Of a DNA stretch of 64,000 nt, positions 34,928 through 43,539 are shown piece by piece. Every line of letters begins with the position of its first letter. Position 1 is the stretch's first letter. The position numbers and the translations under genes are program-made. The notes beneath the pieces were generated by a model that was given only the letters and a program-made list of their open reading frames with translations, searched no databases and had not been told where the DNA came from. Source of the stretch: Rhodovibrionaceae bacterium (GTDB lineage: Bacteria; Pseudomonadota; Alphaproteobacteria; Kiloniellales; DSM-21159); NCBI GenBank assembly GCA_028279885.1, contig JANQMX010000111.1, forward strand, positions 34,982 to 98,981, in the 5' to 3' direction.

Positions 34928-35890
34928 TTAAGCCTCGACCAGCACATCGCGAAAGACGGCGGCATCGACGTTGCCGCCGGTCAGCATGAGGCCAACGTTG
35001 CGGCCGGCCATGGCTTCCTTCTCTTTCAGCAGAGCAGCGAGCGGTGCCGCGCCGGCGCCTTCCGCCAGGTTGTGCGTGTCGCTGTAGTAGATGCGCATGG
35101 CCGCCCGGATTTCTGCCTCGGAGACGGTGACGACGCGCTCGACCCCGCGGCAGATAATCTCCACCGCCTCGGGATCCGGCACGCGGCAGGCCATGCCGTC
35201 CGCGATGGTCTGCGACTGGTTGCTCGAGACGGCGCGGCCGGCGTCGAAGGAGAGCTTGTAGGCGGGAGCGTCCTCGGCGACGACGCCGACGATCTTGGTC
35301 TTCAGTCCCAGTGCATCCCGCGCGGCAACGGTGGCGCAGATGCCTGAGCCCTGGCCGATCGGGACGTAGACGCTGTCGAGATCGGGCACGGCCTTGAAGA
35401 ACTCCATGGGATAGGTGGCGACGCCACGCACCAGGCCTTCGAGAAAGGGCTCGATCATGTGATAGCCGTGCAGCTCGGAGAGCTCCCGGCAATGCTCACG
35501 CGCCTCTTGGAAGTCGGAGCCATGGACCTGCAGGTCGACACCCTGCGCTTCCATGGCGGCGTTCTTCTCCATCGAGTTGCCGTGGGGTACGAGGATGATC
35601 GCCTTCAGGCCGAGCTGCCGGGCGGCGAAGCCGATGGACTGGCCGTGATTGCCGCGGGTTGCCGTGACGACGCCGGGCACGTCCGGGTGCCGTTCGGCCA
35701 GCTCTTTCATGTAGACGAGGCCGCCACGCACCTTGAAGGCGCCCACGGGGCTATGGTTCTCGTGCTTGACCCAGACGGTGCAGCCGGCCCGTTGCGACAG
35801 CAGGCGCCAGGCATACTGCGGCGTGGGCGGCATGGCGCTGTAGACCGTTTCGGAGGCCGCTTCGATCTCGGCAAGGGACGGCAGCTTCAT
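34928..35890 (-). CDS. Threonine/serine dehydratase-like PLP enzyme
   Basis: A 320-aa fold-type II PLP enzyme. Schiff-base Lys in SPVGAFKVRGG, and substrate loop TATRGNHGQSIGFAARQLG. The phosphate-binding tetraglycine loop, usually GGGGL, reads IGQGSGICA here. No ACT regulatory domain, so a catabolic or side-specificity threonine/serine (or hydroxyaspartate) dehydratase is more likely than biosynthetic IlvA. Convergent with the secreted-protein gene; its promoter region faces the pstB-type gene. Confidence 0.86.
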   Translation of the reverse strand: MKLPSLAEIEAASETVYSAMPPTPQYAWRLLSQRAGCTVWVKHENHSPVGAFKVRGGLVYMKELAERHPDVPGVVTATRGNHGQSIGFAARQLGLKAIILVPHGNSMEKNAAMEAQGVDLQVHGSDFQEAREHCRELSELHGYHMIEPFLEGLVRGVATYPMEFFKAVPDLDSVYVPIGQGSGICATVAARDALGLKTKIVGVVAEDAPAYKLSFDAGRAVSSNQSQTIADGMACRVPDPEAVEIICRGVERVVTVSEAEIRAAMRIYYSDTHNLAEGAGAAPLAALLKEKEAMAGRNVGLMLTGGNVDAAVFRDVLVEA

Positions 35891-35967
35891 CGCTTTCTCT
35901 TCTCGTGGTGCGTAGCGTCCCGATGCTTAGCAAGCGGGCTTCGGCAAGCCAACGATGCCCGTTCGGG

Positions 35968-35985
35968 CTGTCATGAAAACTTCAT
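35968..35985 (+). promoter_or_regulatory. Possible Pho box upstream of pstB
   Basis: CTGTCAT, 4 bases (GAAA), then ACTTCAT: a 7-base direct repeat with 4-base spacing that matches the PhoB-box design (CTGTCAT-N4-CTGTCA). The first half is exact and the second half matches 4 of 7. It lies 96 bases before the pstB start. Confidence 0.45.
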
Positions 35986-36080
35986 GCTTAGGCTGTGCCA
36001 GATCAAAGTCTGGCCGCGATATGCAACTAGGCTTCCGGGCAATACCGAGAGTTTTCTGGGCTGTAGCGTGGAGGGTTGCG

Positions 36081-36905
36081 ATGGAGATCAAAGGCAGTCT
36101 GCTCGAGACGAAGCTGAGCTTTACGGACGGCCACCATAATCCGGACAGGTCGACCAAGATGCTCGTCGAAAACGTCCACTTTTGGTACGGCGAGAAGCAG
36201 GCGTTGAAGAGCATCAATCTCGAGATCTTCGATCGCGAGGTGACCGCCTTCATCGGCCCGTCCGGCTGCGGCAAGACGACCCTGCTCCGCTGCCTCAACC
36301 GCATGAACGATGTGCACATCGAAGGCCGGATGGAAGGCCGTATCCTGCTGGATGGCGTCGACATCCATAGCGACCATATCGACCCGCCCGAGCTGCGCCA
36401 GCGCTTCGGCTGGGTGGCGCAGAAGCCCGATCCTTTCCCGGACACCATCCATCACAACGTCATCTACGGCGCGCTGATCCACGGGCTCGTCAGCACCAAG
36501 GCCGAGCAGGAAGAGACCATCGAGCGGGCGCTCCACCAGGCCGGGCTTTGGGACGAAGTGAAGGACCGGCTGCACGAGGATGGCACCGACCTGTCCGGCG
36601 GTCAGCAACAGCGCCTCTGCATTGCCCGGGCACTGGCCATGTCGCCCGAGGTGATCTTGATGGATGAGCCATGCTCCGCTTTGGACCCGACCGCCACGGC
36701 GCGGGTCGAGCAACTCATCGACGAGCTGCGCGAGCACTACACCATCGTCATCATCACCCATAACCTGCAGCAGGCGGCACGCGTCTCTCAGCGCACCGCC
36801 TTCTTCCACCTGGGCGAGATGCGCGAGGTTGGCGATACCCTGGACATCATGACCAACCCCGCCGACCCCTTGTGCCTGGCTTACGTCACAGGCCGCTACG
36901 GCTGA
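36081..36905 (+). CDS. pstB: Phosphate-type ABC transporter ATPase, PstB family
   Basis: A 274-aa ATPase with PstB-specific sequence: [41 protein letters not shown] (Q-loop; PstB usually has FQ.PNPFP), [29 protein letters not shown], and [19 protein letters not shown]. PstB energises high-affinity phosphate import, but no pstS, pstC, pstA or phoU lies here, so this is an orphan that may serve another permease or a remote pst operon. The ATG at 36081 follows GGAGGG; longer upstream reading is just open frame. Confidence 0.88.
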   Translation: MEIKGSLLETKLSFTDGHHNPDRSTKMLVENVHFWYGEKQALKSINLEIFDREVTAFIGPSGCGKTTLLRCLNRMNDVHIEGRMEGRILLDGVDIHSDHIDPPELRQRFGWVAQKPDPFPDTIHHNVIYGALIHGLVSTKAEQEETIERALHQAGLWDEVKDRLHEDGTDLSGGQQQRLCIARALAMSPEVILMDEPCSALDPTATARVEQLIDELREHYTIVIITHNLQQAARVSQRTAFFHLGEMREVGDTLDIMTNPADPLCLAYVTGRYG

Positions 36906-36917
36906 GCCGAAGCCGGC

Positions 36918-38702
36918 TCAGCGGCAGATCGCGTAGCCCTGCATCAGGCGCGGGTTGGCCGCCGCCTTGATCAGTCCGTCCCGCTCCCGGGCCGTCGCGG
37001 AGACCCGGCCGAGCGACCAGGAGTCCAAGACGTCCACCAGGTGCCCTCGGCGGCGTAGCTCTTCGATGGTGGCGGTGGGCAGCCGGTCCTCGACAGAGAG
37101 GCTGCCGAGCTTGGCTTCGCGCGGCCAGAAGGAGCTCGGCATGTGGTCGGTTTGGAAGGCGGCGCTGTCGATAGCTTCCTGCAGGTTCAGGCCGTGGATC
37201 ACATGGCGCAGGAAGACGGCGATGGTCCACTGGTCCTGGTAGTCGCCGCCGGGCGTGCCGTAGACCATGTAGGGCTCGTCGTCGCGCAGCACGAGGTTGA
37301 CCGACAGCGTCGTGCGCGGCCGCTTGCCCGGCTCCAGGCTGGCCGGCAGGCCTTCTTCGAGCCAGAACATCTGGGCGCGGCTGTTGAGGCAGAAGCCGAG
37401 CGCGGGAATGACCGGCGAGGACTGCAGCCAGCCGCCCGAGGGCGTGGCGCCGACCATGTTGCCCCAGCGGTCGATGACGTCCACGTGGCAGGTGTCGCCG
37501 CGCTGGGTTCCCGTCTGCATCGTCGGCTCGCCGCCGCCCAGCGCATCGAACTCGCCCTTGTTGCCGCGCTCGGCGTTGAGGTGGGCGATCTCTACTTGAT
37601 AGCCTTCGATCTCGCCGGGCTGCAGCGCGTGGGAGGCTTGCGCGCCGACCAGCGCGCGCCGGGCGTCGTTGTAGCTGTCGGAGAGCAGGGTCTCCAGCGG
37701 CACCTCAACGAAGTTGGGGTCGCCGTAGTAGGCTTCGCGGTCGGCGAAGGCGAGCTTGGCGCACTCGGTCACCGTGTGGATGAAGTCGGGGCCGTCATAG
37801 GGCATGGCGGCCAGGTCGAAGCCCTTGAGCAGGGCGAGCTGCTGCAGGTGCACTGGGCCCTGGCTCCAGGGGCCGCCTTTGCAGACCCGGTAGCCGTGGA
37901 AGTCGTAGGTCACCGGCTCTTCGTAGCTGGCTTGCCAGGAGGCCATGTCGTTGGCGGTAATGACGCCGCGACGCCGGCCGCCGGCCGCGTCCATCAGCTC
38001 GTTGTTGAGGGCGAAGCGCTCGACCTCCTCGGCGACAAAGCCTTGCGACCAGATGCGCCGGGCCGCTTCGATCTGCTCTTGCCGGTCACCGCTCGCCGCC
38101 TCGGCCTCCTCGACGATGCGCCGATAGGTGGCGCCCATGGTCGGATTCTTGAAGATCTGCCCGGCCTTTGGGACTTGGCCATCGGGCAGGAAGACCGCGG
38201 CCGAGGTGGGCCACTCTGTGCGGAACAGCTCTTCGACCCGCTCGATGGTGAGCGGGATCATGGTCGCCAGGGGGCAGCCCTGCTCGGCATAGCCGATGGC
38301 ATAGGACAGCACCTCGCTGAGCGGCAGCGTGCCGTAGTCGCGCAGCATCAGCATCCAGGCGTCGAAGGCGCCGGGAATGACAGTCGCCAGGAGGCCGGAG
38401 CCCGGCACGAGATCGAGCCCTTGGCTTCGGTAGTATTCGATGGTGGCGCCGGCGGGGGCAGGGCCTTGGCCGCAGACAATGCGGGTCGCGTCGTTCTTGA
38501 CGTCGTGGAAAACGATGGGCACCTCGCCGCCGGGGCCGTTCAGGTGCGGCTCGACGACCTGCAGAACGAAACCGGCCGCGACCGCGGCGTCGAAGGCATT
38601 GCCGCCCCTTTCCAGCACCGCCATGCCGGCGGCCGAGGCCAGCCAGTGCGTGGAGGCGACGGCGCCGAAGGTGCCGCGCAGTTCCGGTCGGGTGGTGAAC
38701 AT
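36918..38702 (-). CDS. Gamma-glutamyltransferase family enzyme
   Basis: A 594-aa Ntn-hydrolase of the gamma-glutamyltransferase family. It begins FGAVASTHWLASAAGMAVLERGGNAFDAA and HLNGPGGEVP, the family large-subunit start. The self-processing nucleophile is the Thr in RGDTCHVDVID, which would become the N-terminus of the small subunit. There is no obvious signal peptide, which is unusual for bacterial Ggt and common in cytoplasmic acylase-like family members. Divergent from dgcN, so a link to glutamyl-amide or D-glutamate catabolism is an inference. Confidence 0.88.
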   Translation of the reverse strand: MFTTRPELRGTFGAVASTHWLASAAGMAVLERGGNAFDAAVAAGFVLQVVEPHLNGPGGEVPIVFHDVKNDATRIVCGQGPAPAGATIEYYRSQGLDLVPGSGLLATVIPGAFDAWMLMLRDYGTLPLSEVLSYAIGYAEQGCPLATMIPLTIERVEELFRTEWPTSAAVFLPDGQVPKAGQIFKNPTMGATYRRIVEEAEAASGDRQEQIEAARRIWSQGFVAEEVERFALNNELMDAAGGRRRGVITANDMASWQASYEEPVTYDFHGYRVCKGGPWSQGPVHLQQLALLKGFDLAAMPYDGPDFIHTVTECAKLAFADREAYYGDPNFVEVPLETLLSDSYNDARRALVGAQASHALQPGEIEGYQVEIAHLNAERGNKGEFDALGGGEPTMQTGTQRGDTCHVDVIDRWGNMVGATPSGGWLQSSPVIPALGFCLNSRAQMFWLEEGLPASLEPGKRPRTTLSVNLVLRDDEPYMVYGTPGGDYQDQWTIAVFLRHVIHGLNLQEAIDSAAFQTDHMPSSFWPREAKLGSLSVEDRLPTATIEELRRRGHLVDVLDSWSLGRVSATARERDGLIKAAANPRLMQGYAICR

Positions 38703-38830
38703 AGCAGGTCTCCAGATCGTTTCTTTGTCTTGTCTTCGCGGTACGCCCAGCCCAATGATACGGCCCGGAAGCTAGGGGATGCCCCCTGGACGAACAAGCG
38801 GTCGGGTTAGCAGCGGGCAAGAGGGCAGGC

Positions 38831-39832
38831 ATGACGATCGAACACCCCTATCTTATGTTTCTCGGCGATGCCGCCGACCAGTTGGCGGCCAAAACGGCGG
38901 CCGGCGTGGCCCACTGGCGCCCGGAATGGTGCCTCGGCCAGTTCCGCCTGCCGGACTGCCACGCAGACCTCGGCCTTCCGGACATGACGCTCGAGGAAGC
39001 GCAGCAGGCCGGCGTCAAGACCCTGATCCTCGGCGTCGCCAACCGTGGCGGGGTCATCTCGGAAAGCTGGATTGCCGTGCTGGATGAGGCGCTGGACCGG
39101 GGGTTCGATATCGCCTCCGGCCTGCACAACAAGGTGGCAGACATTCCGGCCATTGCCGATAAGGCGGCCGGTCTCGGGCGGCAGATCTTTGACGTGCGCC
39201 ATCCGAACCGCAGCTTCGATGTAGCCAGCGGCAAGAAGCGTAGCGGCAAGCGGCTGCTGACCGTCGGCACCGACTGCTCGGTCGGCAAGATGTACGCCAG
39301 CCTTGCCTTGGAGAAGGAGATGCGGGCCCGCGGCATGCCGGCCGATTTTCGGGCGACCGGACAGACTGGCATTTTCATCGCCGGAGACGGAATCTCCGTC
39401 GACGCGGTTGTGGCCGACTTCATCTCCGGCTCGGTCGAGTGGTTGGCGCCGGAGAACGAGCCCGAGCATTGGGATCTGATCGAAGGGCAGGGTTCCCTGT
39501 TCCATGCCTCCTTCGCCGGGGTGACCATGGGGCTCATCCACGGCTCCCAGCCCGATGCCCTGGTCATGTGCCACGAGCCGACGCGCCCGCACATGCGGGG
39601 TCTGCCGGATTACAAGTTGCCAGACTTGGAGCTCTGCATCTCTCGCAACGTGGAGGCGGCTCGCCTGACCAACCCGAACGCGACCTGCATCGGCGTTGCC
39701 ATCAACACGGCGGCCATGGGTGAGGAGGAGGCGCTGGCCTACCTCAAGGAAACCGAGCGCGCCCTTGGCTTGCCGACGCAGGACCCCGTGCGCCAGGGCG
39801 TCGATCGGTTGGTCGACAATCTGCCGGCCTAG
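38831..39832 (+). CDS. dgcN: DUF1611 protein, DgcN-like (D-glutamate catabolism)
   Basis: A 333-aa DUF1611 protein with an N-terminal Rossmann-like half (LILGVANRGGVI) and a C-terminal P-loop-like half (LLTVGTDCSVGKMYASLALE). HWDLIEGQGSLFHASFAGVT and ALVMCHEPTRPHMRG are typical of the family. As I recall, DgcN acts with DgcA in a D-glutamate pathway as an N-acetylation partner. The gene pair order here (dgcN, 41 bases, dgcA) matches that system. Confidence 0.83.
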   Translation: MTIEHPYLMFLGDAADQLAAKTAAGVAHWRPEWCLGQFRLPDCHADLGLPDMTLEEAQQAGVKTLILGVANRGGVISESWIAVLDEALDRGFDIASGLHNKVADIPAIADKAAGLGRQIFDVRHPNRSFDVASGKKRSGKRLLTVGTDCSVGKMYASLALEKEMRARGMPADFRATGQTGIFIAGDGISVDAVVADFISGSVEWLAPENEPEHWDLIEGQGSLFHASFAGVTMGLIHGSQPDALVMCHEPTRPHMRGLPDYKLPDLELCISRNVEAARLTNPNATCIGVAINTAAMGEEEALAYLKETERALGLPTQDPVRQGVDRLVDNLPA

Positions 39833-39873
39833 CCAGAGCAGCGCGACTTCGAACCGAGACAAACAGACACGCC

Positions 39874-40854
39874 ATGATCGAGCTGAGCGTCCAGCGAGAG
39901 AGCTTTCCCCTGCGCGGGACCTTCACCATTTCCCGCGGCAGCCGCACGGTGGCTGAAGTGGTGCGTGTCACCCTGTCCCGCAACGGCAAACGCGGGCAGG
40001 GCGAGGGCGTCCCCTACAGCCGCTATGACGAAACCGTCGAGAGCGTGGTCGCGGCGATCGAAGCGCAACGCGACGCCCTGGCCGCAGGCATGAGCCGCGA
40101 GGCCTTGCAGCACGCGATGCCACCCGGTTCGGCGCGCACCGCGATCGACTGTGCGCTTTGGGACTTGGAGGCCAAGGAGGCAGGCTGTCGGGCTTGGGAG
40201 CTTGCTGGTTTGCCGGCACCGGTCGAGGTGACGACCGCCTACACGCTCTCTCTCGACAGCCCGGAGGCGATGGGCGGGGCGGCGCGACAAAACGCGGAGC
40301 GTCCCTTATTGAAGCTAAAACTTGCGGGACCGGAAGACCTCGACCGGGTCCGCGCGGTCAATGCCAACGCGCCGAACAGTCGTCTCATTGTCGATGCCAA
40401 CGAAGGTTGGACGGCCGAGCAGTACGAGGCTTTCGCACCGGAGCTGAAGACGCTGGGGGTTGCCATGATCGAGCAGCCCTTGCCGGCCGGCGACGACGCT
40501 GCGCTGGCGGGCGTGCAACGAACCGTGCCGGTCTGCGCCGATGAGTCTTGCCACGACCGCGCGACCCTGTCCGCTCTGGAAGGCAAGTACGATCTGGTGA
40601 ACATCAAGCTCGACAAGACAGGCGGTTTGACCGAGGCCCTGGCGCTGCGCGAGGAGGCGCGGGCGCGCGGCTTCGGCATCATGGTCGGCTGCATGGTCGG
40701 AACGTCTCTGTCCATGGCGCCTGCCGTGCTGGTGGCGCAAGGGGCTGAGTTCGTGGATCTCGACGGGCCGCTGTGGATGGCGGAAGACCGCTCCCCCGGG
40801 CTCGTCTTCGAAGGGAGCCAAATGGCGCCGCCCAGCGCAGCCCTATGGGGCTGA
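39874..40854 (+). CDS. dgcA: Enolase-superfamily epimerase, DgcA-like
   Basis: A 326-aa muconate-lactonising subgroup member of the dipeptide/glutamate epimerase type. Catalytic Lys pair in LLKLKL, metal ligands in IVDANEGW, MIEQPLP and CADESCHD, and the second catalytic Lys in NIKLDKTGG. Annotated relatives are L-Ala-D/L-Glu epimerases or N-acetyl-D-glutamate racemases; adjacency to dgcN favours the latter. The last 12 bases overlap the convergent HTD2-like gene. Confidence 0.85.
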   Translation: MIELSVQRESFPLRGTFTISRGSRTVAEVVRVTLSRNGKRGQGEGVPYSRYDETVESVVAAIEAQRDALAAGMSREALQHAMPPGSARTAIDCALWDLEAKEAGCRAWELAGLPAPVEVTTAYTLSLDSPEAMGGAARQNAERPLLKLKLAGPEDLDRVRAVNANAPNSRLIVDANEGWTAEQYEAFAPELKTLGVAMIEQPLPAGDDAALAGVQRTVPVCADESCHDRATLSALEGKYDLVNIKLDKTGGLTEALALREEARARGFGIMVGCMVGTSLSMAPAVLVAQGAEFVDLDGPLWMAEDRSPGLVFEGSQMAPPSAALWG

Positions 40855-41691
40855 GAAGCTCACCTCTCCGTCCATGGCCAGCGCACCCTCGGCATCGCCG
40901 ACCGAAAGCCGAGCCTCGTCCCGCTCCGGCTCGCCGCTGACGGTGAAGGGCTGATCGGCGAAGACCGGCCGCTTGGCCCGGAAGGCGAAGCTGGTGATGC
41001 GGCGGCCGTTCGCATTGCGCCGCGCAAGATCGACCATCAAGGTTGCCAGCAGCGGCCCGTGCACGATCAATCCATCATAGCCTTCCCGCTCGACTGAGAA
41101 GGGTTGGTCGTAGTGGATGCGGTGACCGTTGAAGGTCAGCGCCGAATAGCGGAACAGCATAACAGGGCCGGCGGTCAGCTCGCGCGTCCATTGCCTGTCC
41201 CGCGGGGCGGGCTCCGGTGGGCGCGCCGGTCCGTCGCCGGTCTCCGGCGCCCGATAGACGATGTCATGCTCTTCTTCGATGCACAGGCGGCCATCGCATT
41301 CGAGACGATGCTTCACCGTGACGAAGGCGAGGCGCCCGCTGCGGCCGGTCTTCTCGGCGACGGAGCCGATCTCCGAGCGGCGGGTGATCTCAGCGCCGAT
41401 GACGACGGGCTCGAGGAAACGGAGGCGGCTGCCTGCCCACATACGGCGTGGCAGGTCGATCGGCGGCAGGAAGTCGCCCTTCGCCGGATGCCCGTCATAG
41501 CCGAGGCTGGCCATGGGAGCGATCTCCCAGAAATAGATCCAGTGCCAGAGTTCGGGCAGCGGATCGCCCTCCCGCAGGGGCTGCTCCGGGCTTTCCAGGG
41601 TGGCCTGCAGCGCGGAGGCGCGCAGCAGATCGGCATGATCGAGGCTGACGCGCGTTCGGCCGACCCACTCGTTCCAATTCCGGTCGCTCAT
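40843..41691 (-). CDS. HTD2/MaoC-like acyl-CoA (hydroxyacyl) dehydratase
   Basis: A 282-aa double hot-dog protein of the HTD2-like/mesaconyl-C4-CoA hydratase group. The N-terminal half is a degenerate hot dog (LPELWHWIYFWE, then KGDFLPPIDLPRRMWAGSRL). The C-terminal half carries the hydratase motif FRYSALTFNGHRIHYDQPF with GLIVHGPLLATLM. It would hydrate or dehydrate a CoA thioester such as a methylfumaryl- or mesaconyl-CoA; the substrate is not fixed by context. Its 3' end overlaps dgcA from the opposite strand. Confidence 0.83.
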   Translation of the reverse strand: MSDRNWNEWVGRTRVSLDHADLLRASALQATLESPEQPLREGDPLPELWHWIYFWEIAPMASLGYDGHPAKGDFLPPIDLPRRMWAGSRLRFLEPVVIGAEITRRSEIGSVAEKTGRSGRLAFVTVKHRLECDGRLCIEEEHDIVYRAPETGDGPARPPEPAPRDRQWTRELTAGPVMLFRYSALTFNGHRIHYDQPFSVEREGYDGLIVHGPLLATLMVDLARRNANGRRITSFAFRAKRPVFADQPFTVSGEPERDEARLSVGDAEGALAMDGEVSFSAP

Positions 41692-41913
41692 CCGGCATCC
41701 TCTCCTTTCTGTCTTGGGTCGGCGGAATGCCGGATGATCGAGACCGAGCCGGCCTTTGCCTGCTCCAGGCCGACGACCAAGAGATCAGAGACGCTATTCA
41801 TTTTTGTTGCTTGAGCCTGCCGTGCCGTTTCTTCCCTATCCTTGGCACGTTAGCAGCTTCGCCCCGTTTGACCAGATGGCAGGGGGGTGAGGCGAGGGGA
41901 GTTGAAGCAGCGG

Positions 41914-43248
41914 ATGACGAAGGCAACCTTGCCGGCCAGCGACAGCGGGGGATGGCATCGCCGGGTGTGGGTCATTGCCGTCCCCATGATGCTGGCCAAC
42001 GTGACGGTGCCTCTGCTCAACGCCGTCGACACCGGTGTCATGGGGCACCAGGGTGACGCCGCCTACATCGGTGCCGTTGGCCTGGGCAGCGTCATCTTTT
42101 CTTTCGTCTACTGGGGCTTCGGCTTTCTGCGCATGGGCACCGGCGGTTTCACCGCCCAAGCCTTTGGTGCCAACGACCGACAGGAGATGCGTGCCTGTTT
42201 CCTGCGGGCCGCGCTGACGGCGCTGGTCATCGCCGCCGCGGTTTTCCTGTTGCAGTGGCCCATCCTGCTGCTTGCGCTTGCCGCGCTGGAGCCCAGCGAG
42301 CGGGTTGCCGAGCTGACCACCACCTACTTTCAGGTCCGTATCTGGGCGGCGCCGGCGACGCTTCTGACCTACGTGGTCACGGGCTGGCTGCTCGGCGTGC
42401 AGCGCGCGCGGGGTGTTATGCTGGTGCAGCTCCTGCTCAACGGCCTGAACATCGCGCTCAGCCTGGTTTTCGTGCTGGTCTTCCAGTGGGGCATCTTCGG
42501 GGTCGCCCTGGCCACGGTGGTGGCGGAATACGCTGGCGTCGCGCTCGGTCTGTGGTTGGTCAGCCGGCAAGCACGGCAGCTCGGCGGAGTCTGGGACCTG
42601 CGGGGGAGCCTGCAACGGGGCAAGCTCTTGGCGCTGTTCCGCGTCAACCGGGACATCTTCATCCGCACCCTGTGTCTCGAGCTTGCCTTTCTGCTCTTCG
42701 CGCGGCAGTCGGCGCAGCTCGGCGACAGCGTCTTGGCGGCCAATCAGATCCTGCTGCGCTTCCTGGAGTTCACAGCTTATGGCCTCGACGGATTCGCCTA
42801 CGCTGCCGAGGCCCTTGTCGGCAGCGCCAAGGGGGCTGGTAGCCCGCGGGACTTCAACCTGGCTGTCCGCATCTCGACTCTCTGGGCGGGTGCACTGGCC
42901 GTGCTGCTTTGCCTGCTCTACTGGGCGCTGGGGCGGGAGGCGATCTCTCTCCTGACCGATCTTCAGGACGTGCGGGCATTGGCCGGTGCTTTCCTGGTCT
43001 ACGCCGCGCTCCTGCCCATCATCTCCGTCTGGGCCTTTCAGCTTGACGGCATCTTCATCGGCACGACTCGCACGGCGGAGATGCGCAATGCGATGCTTAT
43101 CTCGCTTGCGGCCTACACGCCTCTGGCGATCTGGCTGACCGAGCTGTGGGGCAACGACGGCCTCTGGCTGGCACTGCTCACGCTCATGGGTGTGCGCGCT
43201 CTGGCCCTGCTGCTCCACTATCCGGCGCTGCGGCGGAGCATCGGTTAA
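41914..43248 (+). CDS. MATE-family efflux transporter (DinF type)
   Basis: A 444-aa, 12-helix membrane protein with two six-helix halves, for example WVIAVPMMLANVTVPLLNAV (TM1) and VMGHQGDAAYIGAVGLG, the MATE signature with VDTG. FGFLRMGTGGFTAQAFGA and AEALVGSAKGAG are DinF-type. It exports cationic or organic compounds using Na+ or H+. The ATG at 41914 is preferred; a GTG at 41887 would add nine residues. A large antisense open frame over it is a shadow. Confidence 0.9.
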   Translation: MTKATLPASDSGGWHRRVWVIAVPMMLANVTVPLLNAVDTGVMGHQGDAAYIGAVGLGSVIFSFVYWGFGFLRMGTGGFTAQAFGANDRQEMRACFLRAALTALVIAAAVFLLQWPILLLALAALEPSERVAELTTTYFQVRIWAAPATLLTYVVTGWLLGVQRARGVMLVQLLLNGLNIALSLVFVLVFQWGIFGVALATVVAEYAGVALGLWLVSRQARQLGGVWDLRGSLQRGKLLALFRVNRDIFIRTLCLELAFLLFARQSAQLGDSVLAANQILLRFLEFTAYGLDGFAYAAEALVGSAKGAGSPRDFNLAVRISTLWAGALAVLLCLLYWALGREAISLLTDLQDVRALAGAFLVYAALLPIISVWAFQLDGIFIGTTRTAEMRNAMLISLAAYTPLAIWLTELWGNDGLWLALLTLMGVRALALLLHYPALRRSIG

Positions 43249-43270
43249 CTCGTCGGAGGGAGTAGGGCCC

Positions 43271-43313
43271 AAAAAAGAAAATCCGGTCAGACCCCCAATA
43301 GGGGTCTGACCGG
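43271..43313 (-). terminator. Minus-strand Rho-independent terminator
   Basis: A perfect 13-bp stem (43283-43295 with 43301-43313, loop CAATA). On the minus strand it is followed by A and then T4-C-T6 (43271-43281). It would end the leftward lipoprotein-ChvI-ChvG transcript, although 226 bases past the kinase stop. Confidence 0.85.
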
Positions 43314-43475
43314 TTGCTAGGGGACACGGAAAGCTTGGACCGACACGGCTCACGTGGGCTGATGGGGTGACGAGTCGCTAGGACTGCGTTGGTGCCGGCC
43401 CGTGCTCCCGTTAGGTGCATTAAGACTTTAGGCGAAGGGGTCGACTGGATGTTGTTATCAAGCTGTGACAGATAA

Positions 43476-43500
43476 CCCCCTGGTGGAGGGGGATTTTTTT
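43476..43500 (+). terminator. Plus-strand Rho-independent terminator
   Basis: A 6-bp stem CCCCCT/AGGGGG with a 5-base loop, followed by A and T7 (43494-43500). It acts on rightward transcription, either from the MATE gene or from an unannotated RNA in 43314-43475. That segment contains no open frame I can support. Confidence 0.65.
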
Positions 43501-43539
43501 GGTCCGCAAATAGACCGCTCGTTCCAGGGTCGCGGCGCT

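Noticed and set aside
37143..38810. A 555-codon open frame opposite the gamma-glutamyltransferase gene.
   Set aside because: Shadow of a clear family gene; repetitive Gly/Ala/Arg/Glu composition with no domain.
41836..43353. A 505-codon open frame opposite the MATE transporter gene.
   Set aside because: Translation is rich in Gln, Arg and Pro with no domain; the MATE frame has clear membrane helices and motifs.
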